A model generated the notes under the pieces. The model was not told the origin of the DNA, did no database searches, and was given only the letters and a program-made list of their open reading frames with translations. From assembly GCA_020055645.1 (NCBI GenBank), contig CM034546.1, forward strand, positions 108,070,875 to 108,134,874: 64,000 bases of DNA, written 5' to 3'. This stretch comes from Tomocerus qinae. Taxonomy: Eukaryota; Arthropoda; Collembola; Entomobryomorpha; Tomoceridae. Position numbers and translations under genes: made by a program. Shown here one piece after another: positions 14,001-25,600 of the stretch; the first letter of the stretch is position 1; every line of letters begins with the position of its first letter.

Positions 14001-17000
14001 ATCTGAAAAATGTTCTCGAAATGTAATTTAAACTTTTCCATGTTTAATTGTACTTGCAAACAACCTTTGATTTACTTCTCTTCGTCTGAGTGAGTAGTTA
14101 ATTGTTATTTGTTTTGTTGACATTTTATTATCACTCTTTTCTGTAAGACATGGTAAGACATTGTGTTAGTGAAGATTCTACCTACATAGTAATTAACCTT
14201 GAGGTTCGGGCAAATCGCAAGATAGGAATGATAGAATAACTTGTTTAGCCTAAGTAGGAGTATCATTATTTCTCATGCTGTGTATATCTTTGTTATCCCC
14301 TTCTTCATTATTCGTCAAACTTTAATATGCTGGTTGAAAATTATTATCTGTTCTGTTCTTTATTAAGCGATAAATGCACAATACTTACACGTATTGCTGT
14401 TTGCTAGTAAGTCAAGAAAAAGGTTGACTTATGTTTCTCTCAATTGCTGTCCTCACTAAGATTAAGAAATACATTGAATGTATACCTAATACCTATGTGC
14501 ACATATGTGTAGCAAAGAACTCCACACCTTCCCCCTTCTATACTCATTCCTCTGTGTAGGTATGTCTTTAGCTATTCCCTTTCATTCCATTGAGTAATTT
14601 ATTTTGATTCGTTGTTTTACGTTATTGTTTGATCAAATTTTGCTTCAATCTTTCTAATTCGTAGTTAAAGGCATATGCATACTTGAACTACCTAATTTAA
14701 CTTATATTATAGTATTGCTTAAATCATTTCCACTAATTGTACTGGTAGGTTAATTAGCCAAATCACAATTCTTGTATGTACCTAGTGGTAGGGCAAGTCT
14801 ATTTGTATGTACTGAATACTGAACTCTAACAAATGTGACAAGTGGCATGACATACGTATAAATAATTAATTATGTGTTACCTTGAGTTTTAGGCAGTTAG
14901 TTTAGTTCTGTTTACTATTTTGAGAGTTAAGACCTGGACCCAGATCCTCAATGAGGCTAAAAAATGCGAAGAAAAGCCTAGCTCAATTAAGTTACCCCAA
15001 AGTCTGGCTTTTCAAAGCCTTAAGACTTCATCCAGAATGTTTTTAGACTTCGACTTATCTCTGTCTCAATTCTTAGTCGACTTACGATTTAAGTTAGTCG
15101 GAGCTTTAACTATAGCTTGGTATTCCTTTGGTTTCTCTTTTTGCTTTATCAGGGGGGTTCAGCTAGGCACTTTGCATGAGCGTTTTTAATACTACCAGTT
15201 GCCAATGACAGCGGGTAGTGTATGTCCCAATTTTGTCCCTTATAAGATATTTACACTAAGTGCATAACTGACGCCTGCGGTATCAACCCATTTGCTCTCA
15301 TAACAGGTGTAATAGGGAGTAGATATCACAGGGAGCAGGTGTGTCAGTTGGAGCAGGCAGATGTATAGGGGTGCAGGTGTGATACGGGAGCAATTACAAC
15401 GTATTCTTAATAATGGCCATGATTGACAGTGATATTGATACATTAATGGAGCTATTCATGTTGAACATAGTAAATGTTACATGATGAGAAGATTGGTGTA
15501 TCACAATCATTACATTGCATTGATTTCTAACATGTATCACGGTCGCCACCGATTATTGCCACTGCTTTATTTAACAGTTTATCGGATTGTCATAAATCTT
15601 GGTCAATTATATGTGCTATTATGTTGGCTAATTACTACGGAAGTCACCGTCTTGAGGAGTATGATTAAGTTGGCTTGAAAAGCCAGTCTAAGGTGCCAGA
15701 AGTTCGACTGTGGATAACAAAGGCAGCTAAGACAAACTTATGCTATCAATCCAGGGAGTCAACTACGATTTTCCAATGCTAACTTTTTAAAGTTCGGACT
15801 TTTCGCGGGCTAACCTGTAAGTCGGCTTTTGAGAGATTGTGGATAAGTGGAAGTCAAAAATTGACTAACTTTTAAAAAACTCAAGCCAAAGCCTTGTTCT
15901 GGATTCATTTCCTGTAGCTAGTCGGTAAATCATTTACATATCGTTCGCAATTGCAATGGAAATTTTTATTTTGTAGATCCTTAGTTTAAGTATTGTCTCC
16001 ATTTTTAGTATTCTTGGGTAGTATTATTCGTGTTAGTATTACATACAATACAGTAGAAACCAACTAGGGTATCTAGTTAAGAAGAAACCAAGCTTGAAGT
16101 TTATAATATAATGTACTTACATTTTTTTCGATCCGGATAGAACAATAACCCGGTCTTTTCTACTATTGAATGTAGTAGACGTAGTTTTAATTGATTTATT
16201 TGAAACTTTAGTCTATAGTAAGTATGTAATAGTAATATAATATAAAAAATATATAATAATAATCGTTACAACTTTTGCAACCACAATGCTTTGCGGTTGC
16301 TCTTTTTCCCATGACCTTTAGTAACACACTATGCAAAAAAGGAGCATCCGATCTTCTTTGGCCAGTTGATAGTTTAGTTTGAGTAGTTTATTTCAGGACT
16401 TCAGTAAAATATAGTAGACTGTTAGGTTATGTGTAATCATCGAATGAATAGGATAGCAATCAATTAACAGTAGTTGTAATTAATTTGAAATATAGACTTT
16501 ATTGGTCATTTATGACTTATTTTGGAAATGTATTTTTTATAAAAATCATGCATTACTTGTTCGCTTATAAAACGGTATTTGCATTGATTGCTTATAAGTA
16601 TTTTGATATCGATTTTGCCAATTTTAGTATTGTTTTAATTGCTTTACTTTACTCATGTATCTTTACTTACATTACTCTGTAAATGAGCCGTTAAATTACA
16701 ATTAAGTTTATGCTTCGCATCGCAGTCTTAATTGAACTAACCTAACCTCCAATAATAACTATTGTATACCATAATGTAATGCTGAGTTATTAAGTACCAG
16801 ACCAGATTGATTTGATATTAGATTTCTTATTCTTTCTCCAAGGTCCTCAATTGAAGAGCGCTACTCTGACTGAATTGGAATATAAACCAGTTCTTCTTAG
16901 TTTGTCGTTCATCATTGGAAGACTGTAAGAGAAAGAGTATTCAAAATTTATTCCTGTATTTATCCAAAAGTCAACATCCATATAAATCAAGGACAAAGAC

Positions 17001-19846
17001 TTAATTTCTTCTTACTCAGCATTTATACACAGTATTTACTTGTCATTTGTATAGAGTACCATGAATGGCAATTTGGATGAGACTTAACCATGATGACAAA
17101 TATGTTTTGTCATGTTATGTGCCTACACTAGATTTAAATAGATACCACGTTAGCAATTAGAGCTTTAATATTTGACTATTTAGCTTAGAATTATTAATAC
17201 CACAATAGATAGCTTAAGGTATAATATTATGGGTATAATAATATATATATTTGTCAATTTACATTTGGCGTTACTTACTAATACTTATAACAATAGTAAT
17301 ATACTAAAATGCTAATTCATAGCTACTATTTTTTAATTTGAGTATTGAAAGAATCGATACACTTTTCGATTATGTAAAGAAAGTCGGCGTCTGCATAGCT
17401 ATGGTATTTTCTCCTTCCTCATGTAATTCCCATATGAAGCTTTCACCTTCCTTTCACCTGTACGCTGGAATTTTATTTATGACTTATACGGTAGTGCGGT
17501 GAAAGCTGGTGAAATTATCATTATCATACATAGCGATGTACTTTTGTCGTGTCGTATACACTTCTTTTACTAAATAGATGACTGTGGGATGCCAAAAATA
17601 TTTAATTAAACCTTGAACTAACCTAATACAATTTGTTTGTAGATTTAAGGGTTAAATGTACTGATTTAGGTTAAGAGTGAAAATCAAACACAAAATTTAA
17701 AAATGTAACAAATAAAAAATTGTACTAACAACAAAACTGTGTCAAACATTTAATTTAATAGTAAAGTAATAGCTTAGTATGGTATCATATTCATCATTTG
17801 TAATTCTATTTAAGTTTGATTTGCAAAGGTAGTGTCGCATTATACAAATCTCATCAAAAATACCCTAAATGTATTGCTGTGTATTAGCTGTTAGCTATGT
17901 AAGCTGGCGGAAAAGTAATTCGCTATTATTGTCAGTGATATGAAATTATTACATTTTAATAACTTTCCTAATTAGTGCAATTAATTTATGAGGGGCTTTT
18001 CTTGTCTGAATTCTAGCCTATCTGCTATGGTCACCGATTTCCTCACTTGCTTCTGCCACTTCGGAATTTGTTGGTTCCTGCCTTAGCAGTATAGTAACCC
18101 AGACTGTTGGTGTCTTGTCTTACCTTGGTTCTTTTTTCTTATTTGGATCTGGGAAGACATCTGACTCTATTGTTATTGTAAGTTTTGTGAATGTTTTCCT
18201 TTTCCCGTATTGTGTAAAAATGCTTAACTAAATGTTCGTAGTTTAATAATAATATGATGTTTGAATAAGTAGATTCCTAGTGTACCGGTTACCGAAGAAA
18301 GTGCTAATGTACAAAAAGCATCTAGTATTAATCCTATTCCTACACCAATTCCTCCCATTATTTCCAAAGAAGAGTTGGATGATATTCTTAGTCGATTACA
18401 GTTCCTTGAAAAGAAAATGGTTGACCATGATAATAAGTTCACACTGTATGACGCTAAATACAATGAATTGAAAGTCCATATCACTCAATTGGAATCAGCT
18501 ATGCAAGAGGCATCTGCCAAAGGCAAAGCGCCAGAACAGATTTTAATGGAAATCATGAATTTTCACTTGGGAGAAACGTCAGACGGTAAAATCGTTACTT
18601 TATCCAATCTTGTTACGTTGTGGAATACCAAAACTCAAGACGATAGCTCAACCTTGGATATGAAACTTAAAGCACTGGCTGTAGAATTGGCAGCTAATGC
18701 TGATACGGCCAAAACAGACAGAGACCAATTCAAAGCTGATATGAATGATTTAAAACTAACACAAAGTAAGGCTGAAGCTGACATCAAAATTTTACACAGT
18801 AAACCGGTTGAGGTGGACATGGATAAACTACATCAATCCATTTTACCCGTTTTGATGTCGGAGATCGGAAGTCAAGTAAAAATTTCTTGCGCAACAAGAG
18901 ACTGTCCTGAACCAATTCCTGGAGGTGGAATTGTTGGTGGAACACAAGAGGACATGGAAAAGTTGATAAAAATGGCCATTGCGAAATATGATGCTGATAA
19001 AACAGGTCTCCCAGATTTAGCTTTGGAGTCAGCCGGCGGTACAATTCTGAGTACACGATGTACTAAAAGTTCAAAACTGAGGAACAGTGTGGTATCATTT
19101 TTTGGCTTTAAAATTTGGTCGCCTCCAAATAATCCGCGCACGATCATTCAGGTTATCAATTCAAATTTTATAAACGTATTACCTTCTTAGTTATTGGAAT
19201 AATAATGTTTTTTGTAGCCAGGTGTGGTTCCTGGTGAATGTTGGGCTTTTGAAGGTTCTGTTGGAGACATTGTTATACAGTTGGTCGCTCCATCCATTGT
19301 TACTGGTTTTACTGTGGAACACATTTCTAAGAACGTCTCACCCTATAGAAATATTGATTCGGCACCGTATAAATTTGAAGTTTGGGTACAATGACCATTT
19401 AATTGCCCAATTTAAAGAAACAATAAATCATTTATGTTAATGATCATTTTTAATCTGGAGTGTTTAATCTAAATTATTTTTATGACAGGGCCTTAATGCT
19501 GAAAATGATTTTGACACAATGTGGAATTATGGTTCTTTCTCCTATGAAGACAATGGTGAAACGCTTCAGTACTTTCCCGTTCAAGTAAGTCATGATATCT
19601 ATTTATTTTAAGAAACTTTTGATATCATAAAATATATTGGCAATTTTGATGAAGTGATGAATTGTGATTTCTGAATGACTTACTTGACAGAATGCAAATG
19701 CTAAAGCTTATCCTATCGTCGAATTAAAAATCTTGTCTAACCATGGAAATTTGCGTCACACATGTCTCTACCGATTCCGCGTTCACGGGGCTTTGGACAT
19801 GAAAGTCATGAATGTGAAGATAGAACCTCACACGTCTGAAGTATAA
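8095..19846 (+). CDS. SUN-domain nuclear envelope protein (SUN1/SUN2/UNC-84/klaroid family), nine exons
   Basis: Inner nuclear membrane half of the LINC complex; the family's SUN domain binds KASH-protein tails in the perinuclear space and links chromatin/lamina to the cytoskeleton. Proposed coding exons: 8095-8210, 9266-9538, 12611-13437, 16843-16924, 18090-18177, 18273-19151, 19218-19385, 19489-19584, 19691-19846. All junction phases agree and the sum is 2685 nt (about 894 aa), normal for the family. A Ser/Arg/Asn-rich nucleoplasmic N-terminus covers about residues 1-385. It is followed by a transmembrane helix (KIFAALLLIAVIGCLG, about 388-405), a second hydrophobic patch near 448-462, a coiled-coil stalk (about 490-690) and the SUN domain (about 710-890). 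The SUN domain shows LALESAGGTILSTRC, GECWAF, HISKNVSP, and CLYRFRVHG near the end. The STRC cysteine matches the one that disulphide-bonds KASH in vertebrate SUN proteins. The SUN domain is certain; small exons 4 and 5 and the first two exons rest on phase-compatible splice sites only. Acceptors for exons 1-2 and 6 are not strongly pyrimidine-rich. Confidence 0.9.
9952..10053. repeat. 102-bp near-perfect palindrome (hairpin/foldback element)
   Basis: Two arms of about 50 bp meet at an AAATTT centre with no real loop. The left arm begins CTAATTAATGTTTTC and the right arm ends GAAAACATTAATTAG. There are about four mismatched positions; in + strand RNA three of them would be G-U wobble pairs. 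It lies in an intron of the SUN-domain gene. It may be a foldback MITE; a precursor of small RNAs is possible. Confidence 0.75.
14895..15895. repeat. Possible degenerate inverted-repeat element in SUN-gene intron
   Basis: Around 15001-15025 the sequence AGTCTGGCTTTTCAAAGCC recurs in inverted orientation near 15674-15692 (GGCTTGAAAAGCCAGTCT). Further weak inverted similarity extends to both sides. Edges and target duplications are not clear, so this is only a suggestion of an old DNA element. The 89-codon open frame inside it has no recognisable domain. Confidence 0.25.
18085..18089 (+). promoter_or_regulatory. NAGNAG tandem splice acceptor of SUN-gene exon 5
   Basis: The acceptor reads TTAGCAG, so exon 5 may begin at 18087 or 18090. 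Both choices keep the frame and differ by one codon at the junction. This is read from sequence; use of both sites is inference. Confidence 0.4.
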
Positions 19847-21990
19847 AACGTCAGCTATCACTGTTGTTGCCATAAATTCCATTTGGAATGGTATTGGGGA
19901 CAGGTACAAACTTAACCAAAACTAAAATTCGACTGTTCATTTTTATCTCAGCTAAAGCATTTGTTTATGTCATGTGTCATATATATGTTTACTATTTATT
20001 TAAATTTCTAATACCTCATAAGTTAACTTTGATTTTTGTGACTATAAGTTATTTACATAAGTTACTACTTGAATTAAACTAGTTTAAATTTTCAATTTAA
20101 TATCGTCCACGATATCTATATCGGTGCTCTGCAATTTATCCCTTTTGTGTGTGAAAGACCGTGGTTGGCGTGCTTCAAAAGGTCCATTACGCCGCTACTG
20201 CTAACTACCAATGAGATATGATATCAGTGAAAGAGTGCCGGTCTATGTAAGCCGTTATATAGTCGTACTATCATATTTTTGGAAATCACTTTTCGAAATA
20301 TTCAAAATGAATAGTTTACCTAATTTCCTTTTACCCCCGGAAGCCCTGTTATTTAATTCATGTGTACAAAATCCCAAATCGTTACTAACTTTTCCTCTTT
20401 TCTTTTCTGCCCAGTATTTCTTCTATCCCTATGATTTTCCAATTTATTTTCCTACCCTATGCTCTACCTTTCCACTCTACTAATTTACACATTTCTCTCA
20501 TCCTCATTATACCAAATTTCCCAATTTCATCTGTACCATCCCGCTATTTTTAGGATTAATAAATTACTCTTTTCCTATTTGTCCTTTCCTTTCCTCCCAG
20601 TCGTAATATAAATGTCCATCCTTTTAAAATTGGTTAAAAGAAAATAACTTGTTACGCATTATTATTCAACTTCTATGAAGCCAATTCTCGCTCTTTCACT
20701 AAAATCACCTCTTTTTCACACAACAATGATACTCGTCGGAAATGCAAGGGCTCTATATTGTATGATTATTATACGTCCTGCCAAAGATATCTTTAATGTA
20801 ATTTTTTATGGTAAGGAATAAATAGTTTGTGTTTATTAGTGTAATTTTATAGTTTGGATTAGGTATTATAGTTTGTAAATTGAAAAAGTGGACTGTTAGT
20901 AACCCCGAAGAAACTATTTATCATGTTTAATTGGATTGTGAATGTGAATTGCAAGTGAAATTATTGTACGACATAGACATTTAAAGCAGCACAAGGCCGG
21001 TCTAGTCACTCATATTTAAGAATGTCTGTTGGGAAAAGTGAATATGATTGTATGGATTATGGATTTTCATATGTTACACTTAATTGACTTTAATCTTTGT
21101 AGAGTAAGATTATTAACTACCTATAGCCACCATTGTATATTGTATAAATAAGCCATTTCGTTTTGCATGTGCAATACTTAGCTACCCTTTGTATTAGAAT
21201 GGTGTAGACAATCGTACCTGGCATTATGTTACCTACCTTTAAATGTAGTTACATCATTTTCGTAGTGTAGACTGTATCATGTCAATTTTACAAAGAGTGC
21301 CTTAAAAGAACTCAAATTTGAGTCTTGTATTGTATTACTATACTTAATTAACTATTATATTGTAAGAAACGTAAGTAGTTGACAATACAGTCGTGATCTC
21401 GGCATGATATAATAGAAAATTGAAATTATACATAGCTCATATAATGCAACTCTGGCAGCAAGCATTTTATAATAGGTTAATCAACACTAATTTGAATAAC
21501 ACACTAACATGTAGACTAAGATGTCAAAATTATTTTAAAGTCTCCTTTATGTTGATATTGTGATTTTACCATTTTATTGATTTTTACTTTTTATCCATAA
21601 TATTATGCACCAAACAAATCTTAACAATATTACTGTAATAATTATGTTCGGTACGTGTTGATTTACCCATTTTATTGACCTAACCTTTAATCGATAACAT
21701 TCACTCCAGGAAAATATTTTACCGAATTGTCATAATATTAGTTAGTAACTGGTTGGTGATTAACAACATTATACAGAGCTGCTGGACAAATATTGCTTAG
21801 CCATTAATTTATTTTTTTATGCTCATGAATTACATTACGTTGTATGACCTATGTAAATATCAGTTTTTTCTAGTACACTCACAATTAAAATTAAACAAGC
21901 AGGTTGTAAATTCTAAATCATTATCACTCAATTTAATTTTGTCATCATTTGATTTTTTCATTATGCAAAGTTTTGCAAAGATCGAAAGTT
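19847..21990. other. SUN-gene 3' flank; no further gene seen
   Basis: AT-rich sequence following the SUN-gene stop. Candidate polyadenylation hexamers (AATAAA) occur but none is close to the stop codon. No coding exon could be supported on either strand. Sequence similarity between the two calpain copies begins near 21995. Confidence 0.45.
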
Positions 21991-22649
21991 TACTTATTGG
22001 TAGTAAAAGTTTAAAAAATTATTATTAGTACCATTATTAGTACTTAGTACTTTTTGATTTTGATTATCTTGATTTGTCTATTGGAAAATAAAAATACCAA
22101 TGATTACAAAAGTAATACGCAAAATAATTGTATTCTACTCGTTTATTGAAGATATTTTATTTACATAACAGTCATAGTCTTTAGAAGTATAGGCAGTAAT
22201 AATCAATCAATTCATAGTATACACTATACACTCCTACTGCATGCTGGCTCGGATAAAGTCAATAAAATAAAGAAAATTAATTGATGACAAGCATAAAACT
22301 ATCTGCTAGCTACTAGAATACGATATTTCATGATACCATAATACCTAATCAAATAGTAGTTAATAATTCGGTAACAAATCATGACTCTCATGGATTTCAA
22401 AGACTGTAATCAATGAATCATGTTAACAGTTCTAAAAAGTACTTTTAAGTAAGCTATTAGGCACTATGCTGGTAAAAAGAAAATTAAAATTTCTTGTATT
22501 ATTGCTGTGTAATTGAATGAATGAAAATCAAACACCTGTCACAGAAAATTCCATATAAAAAACGAATTTGATGTAAATTTTCATTAGCGAATTGCTATAT
22601 AATTAGTCATTAGTTATATAATTAGATGGTCAGCTCAATCTCTATATTT

Positions 22650-25600
22650 TTAAAAGTCAATTTCATTTTTCTCATTTTCATGATTTATCAAAGGATATAA
22701 CTGAACATCAACAGAGGAGTAAATCCTCAGAAAAAACTCAGCTTCCATTGCTGAAATCAATACAAGAGCATATTCTCCAGCCTTGAGATTGAAACTTCCA
22801 ATATATTCTTCGGACTTATTCATTCCCCATCTCGCTTCCAATGGTTTATTGTTTTCAAAAAATGATCCTTGTAATTTTGACACGATGTTTAATTGGTTCT
22901 TGTCGAATTCATATAAATCTAAATAAACGAAAGGCAATATGGAGGGATCGATTTGACGTCTGTTTTTGATCATGGCACATAAGACAATTTTGTATTTTTT
23001 ATCCTCTTCGTCCTCATCGGGCTTATTTATCTTTATCAGATATTGCAAACTTTTGGCAAGTTCCTCAGCAGATATCTGTACGGCTTCATCTGCTTCCTCT
23101 TCGTCACCCCCGCCTGCTTCTTCGTCGTCATCTTCGTTTGCTTTTTCCTTGTCACTCTCGCCTGCTTTTACCTCGCAATCCTCGCCTGCTTCTACCTCGT
23201 AATCCTCGCCTGCTTCTACCTCGTAATCCTCGCCTGCTTCTACCTCGTAATCCTCGCCTGCTTCTACCTCGTAATCCTCGCCTGCTGCTTTTACCTCGTA
23301 ATCCTCGCCTGCTTTTACGTCGTCATTCTCGCCTGCTTTTTCTTCGTCCCCCTCGCCCGCTTTTTCTTCGTCCCCCTCGCCCGCTTTTTCCTCCTCAGAA
23401 GCCTTTTCTTCTGATTCGTATTTTTTGTCATCTTCTTCATTATTTTCCTCGCCATTTTCGTCGCTTTCTTTCTTATCTTCACTTTCTTCTTCCATTATAA
23501 GCAGATCCTCATAAGTCCATATACCGCTGATGCTAACCATTTTCACCGTAGAATCGTCAATATCCTTTTCTGAGCCATCTTTTTCAGTGAAACAAAACGG
23601 GTTCATATAACCAATTTCTACTACTGTAAATTGATTGGTGAAGTCCTCCCAATTCATCCAATATTCACCATCTGGATCAAATGTCAAATGCATTTGTTCT
23701 ATTTTCTCAGGACTGAGGAGACCCCACTCTGAAGAGCCATCAGACCAAGGCCCTTTCCATTCCACTCCATCCCCCCAAGGATTTCGGATCCTTACAAGTA
23801 AAATCTCATCGGATATTTTCTTTGTTCCAGTTAGAGAATGGGCATGGTTATCTACAATACCATGGGACTCTGATCTATCTATATTTTCGGTTGTGCAACA
23901 GCCAATTAGACAGTGATTTTCCAGACAAAGTTGTATGTAATCAAAAAGTGTAGATGTCTCAGTTTTAGCTCGCCTGAATAAGGCAGCTTATAGAACCACA
24001 CAGTCTGTCCGTACGTCCGTCCGTCCGTCCGTCCGTCCGTCCGTCCCCACGATAACTTTCGAAAGCAATGACGGATATTGACCAAACTTGGCGAAAACAA
24101 TGCCTATGGACCACTGACGATCCCTATTGAATTGGGGGTGAATCGGTCCATTGGTTACTGAGATAACGCGCGCTCACTTTGTCTTCATTTTGATAGTCAA
24201 AGTGAAAATTTGGCATTAAATGGACATTAAAAAGTTCTATGGCGTTTCCTATAAATTGTTAGCGGGATAGTATAAAATATTTCAATCCGCTTCTACCAAA
24301 TTTGATATTTTATAATAAAGCCAATTAAACCGGAAAATAACTATTAGACGATGGAAAAAATCGATTTTGGATTTTTATTCAATTTTATAGTAGAATTTCC
24401 ATTTTTTGATTTCCTTTAAATTTAATTAATCATTATTAACCGATTTTAATTTTCTGTAGATTTTAATACTCATAATCAATCAAGATTAAATATCTGTTGA
24501 TTTTCATAGTCAACATTAATCAATTTTGATTTTCTGTTGATTTTCATAGTCAATATTAATCAATTTTGATTTTCTGTTGATTTTCATAGTCAACATTAAT
24601 CAATTTTGATTTTCTGTTGATTTTCATAGTCAACATTAATCAATTTTGATTTTCTGTTGATTTTCATAGTCAACATTAATCAATTTTGATTTTCTGTTGA
24701 TTTTCATAATCAATAATTGAAGTTGCGCGTGCTAAAAAAACACATTTCAATAACAAACTTGGTCTCCAGGGGGGACAATAAAATGCCTCAAGTGTCATGT
24801 CAATAGGAAAGCCGACAGTCTTCGGAAAATGACCCGCCAAAGGTCAAATTTACTGAATTTGTTGATTTAATTTAAATACGGTTTTAAAACAATTTTTCAA
24901 CCTAATTTACAGCAAAAAAGGGATAAGATAAATGTAAGTAGAAAATAAGTAGCATAAAAAAGCTAGGAATTTTAGTCATTGCAACCTAAACCATGGCAAA
25001 ATAACATAGGGTTTGGATATCCAAGGTCAGATGTTTGTGAAGATTGCGATGTCTTTCATGCCAGACTAACTTCAAGTTTAGCAAGTGGCAATGAAAATGA
25101 AGAATTTCAAATAAGAATATCTCAAGAATTGATGATATCCTTTGACCTCCTTTACACATAAATAGGGAAGCTCAATTCCTTTACGCAACCGTGGCTCGTA
25201 ACTAAATGACGGGGTGTAGGAAGCTTACTTTAACACACATTTTACGCCAAAAAATTAATTCTGATTAACAGATGAACATTTTGAAGATTTTTTTGTTCCT
25301 ATAATATTCGCAATAATGAGCCACTATTTTTAATAAAAACTTCAGATTTTTATCATGTAAAACATGGATGATAGCATTTTTCACGTTTAAGCTGGGGAAG
25401 AGTAGGCCCTCTCCAACGTGTATTTTGTAACATGTATATTGCGCACTTTCTGTAGCTCGCACTCACGATAAGAGTTCAGTTTAGTGGATCCCTATAGCAT
25501 ACGGAGGCTTCAAATAGACAGCCGAGTTAAGCCAGTTAAGGGTTACAATTAACACCGAAATTGAGAATGGAAAATGGTCAAACATTAACTTTCTGAAAAG

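Noticed and set aside
14920..15189. 89-codon + strand ORF within a SUN-gene intron
   Set aside because: Starts without ATG, has no domain, and lies in a region of degenerate inverted repeats; probably element-derived noise.
18224..19147. Several minus-strand and alternate-frame ORFs over the SUN-gene coiled-coil exon
   Set aside because: Shadows of the long exon 18273-19151, which encodes the coiled coil and the start of the SUN domain.
23043..23500. Long + strand open frames (120 and 123 codons) opposite calpain copy 1
   Set aside because: They are made of the 24-bp repeat read on the wrong strand (repetitive LLLPRNPR or CFYLVILA), a by-product of the acidic coding repeat.
24979..25161. 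60-codon ORF as an independent gene
   Set aside because: It lies inside the nested transposon and reads as a broken transposase-like fragment, so it is described with that element.
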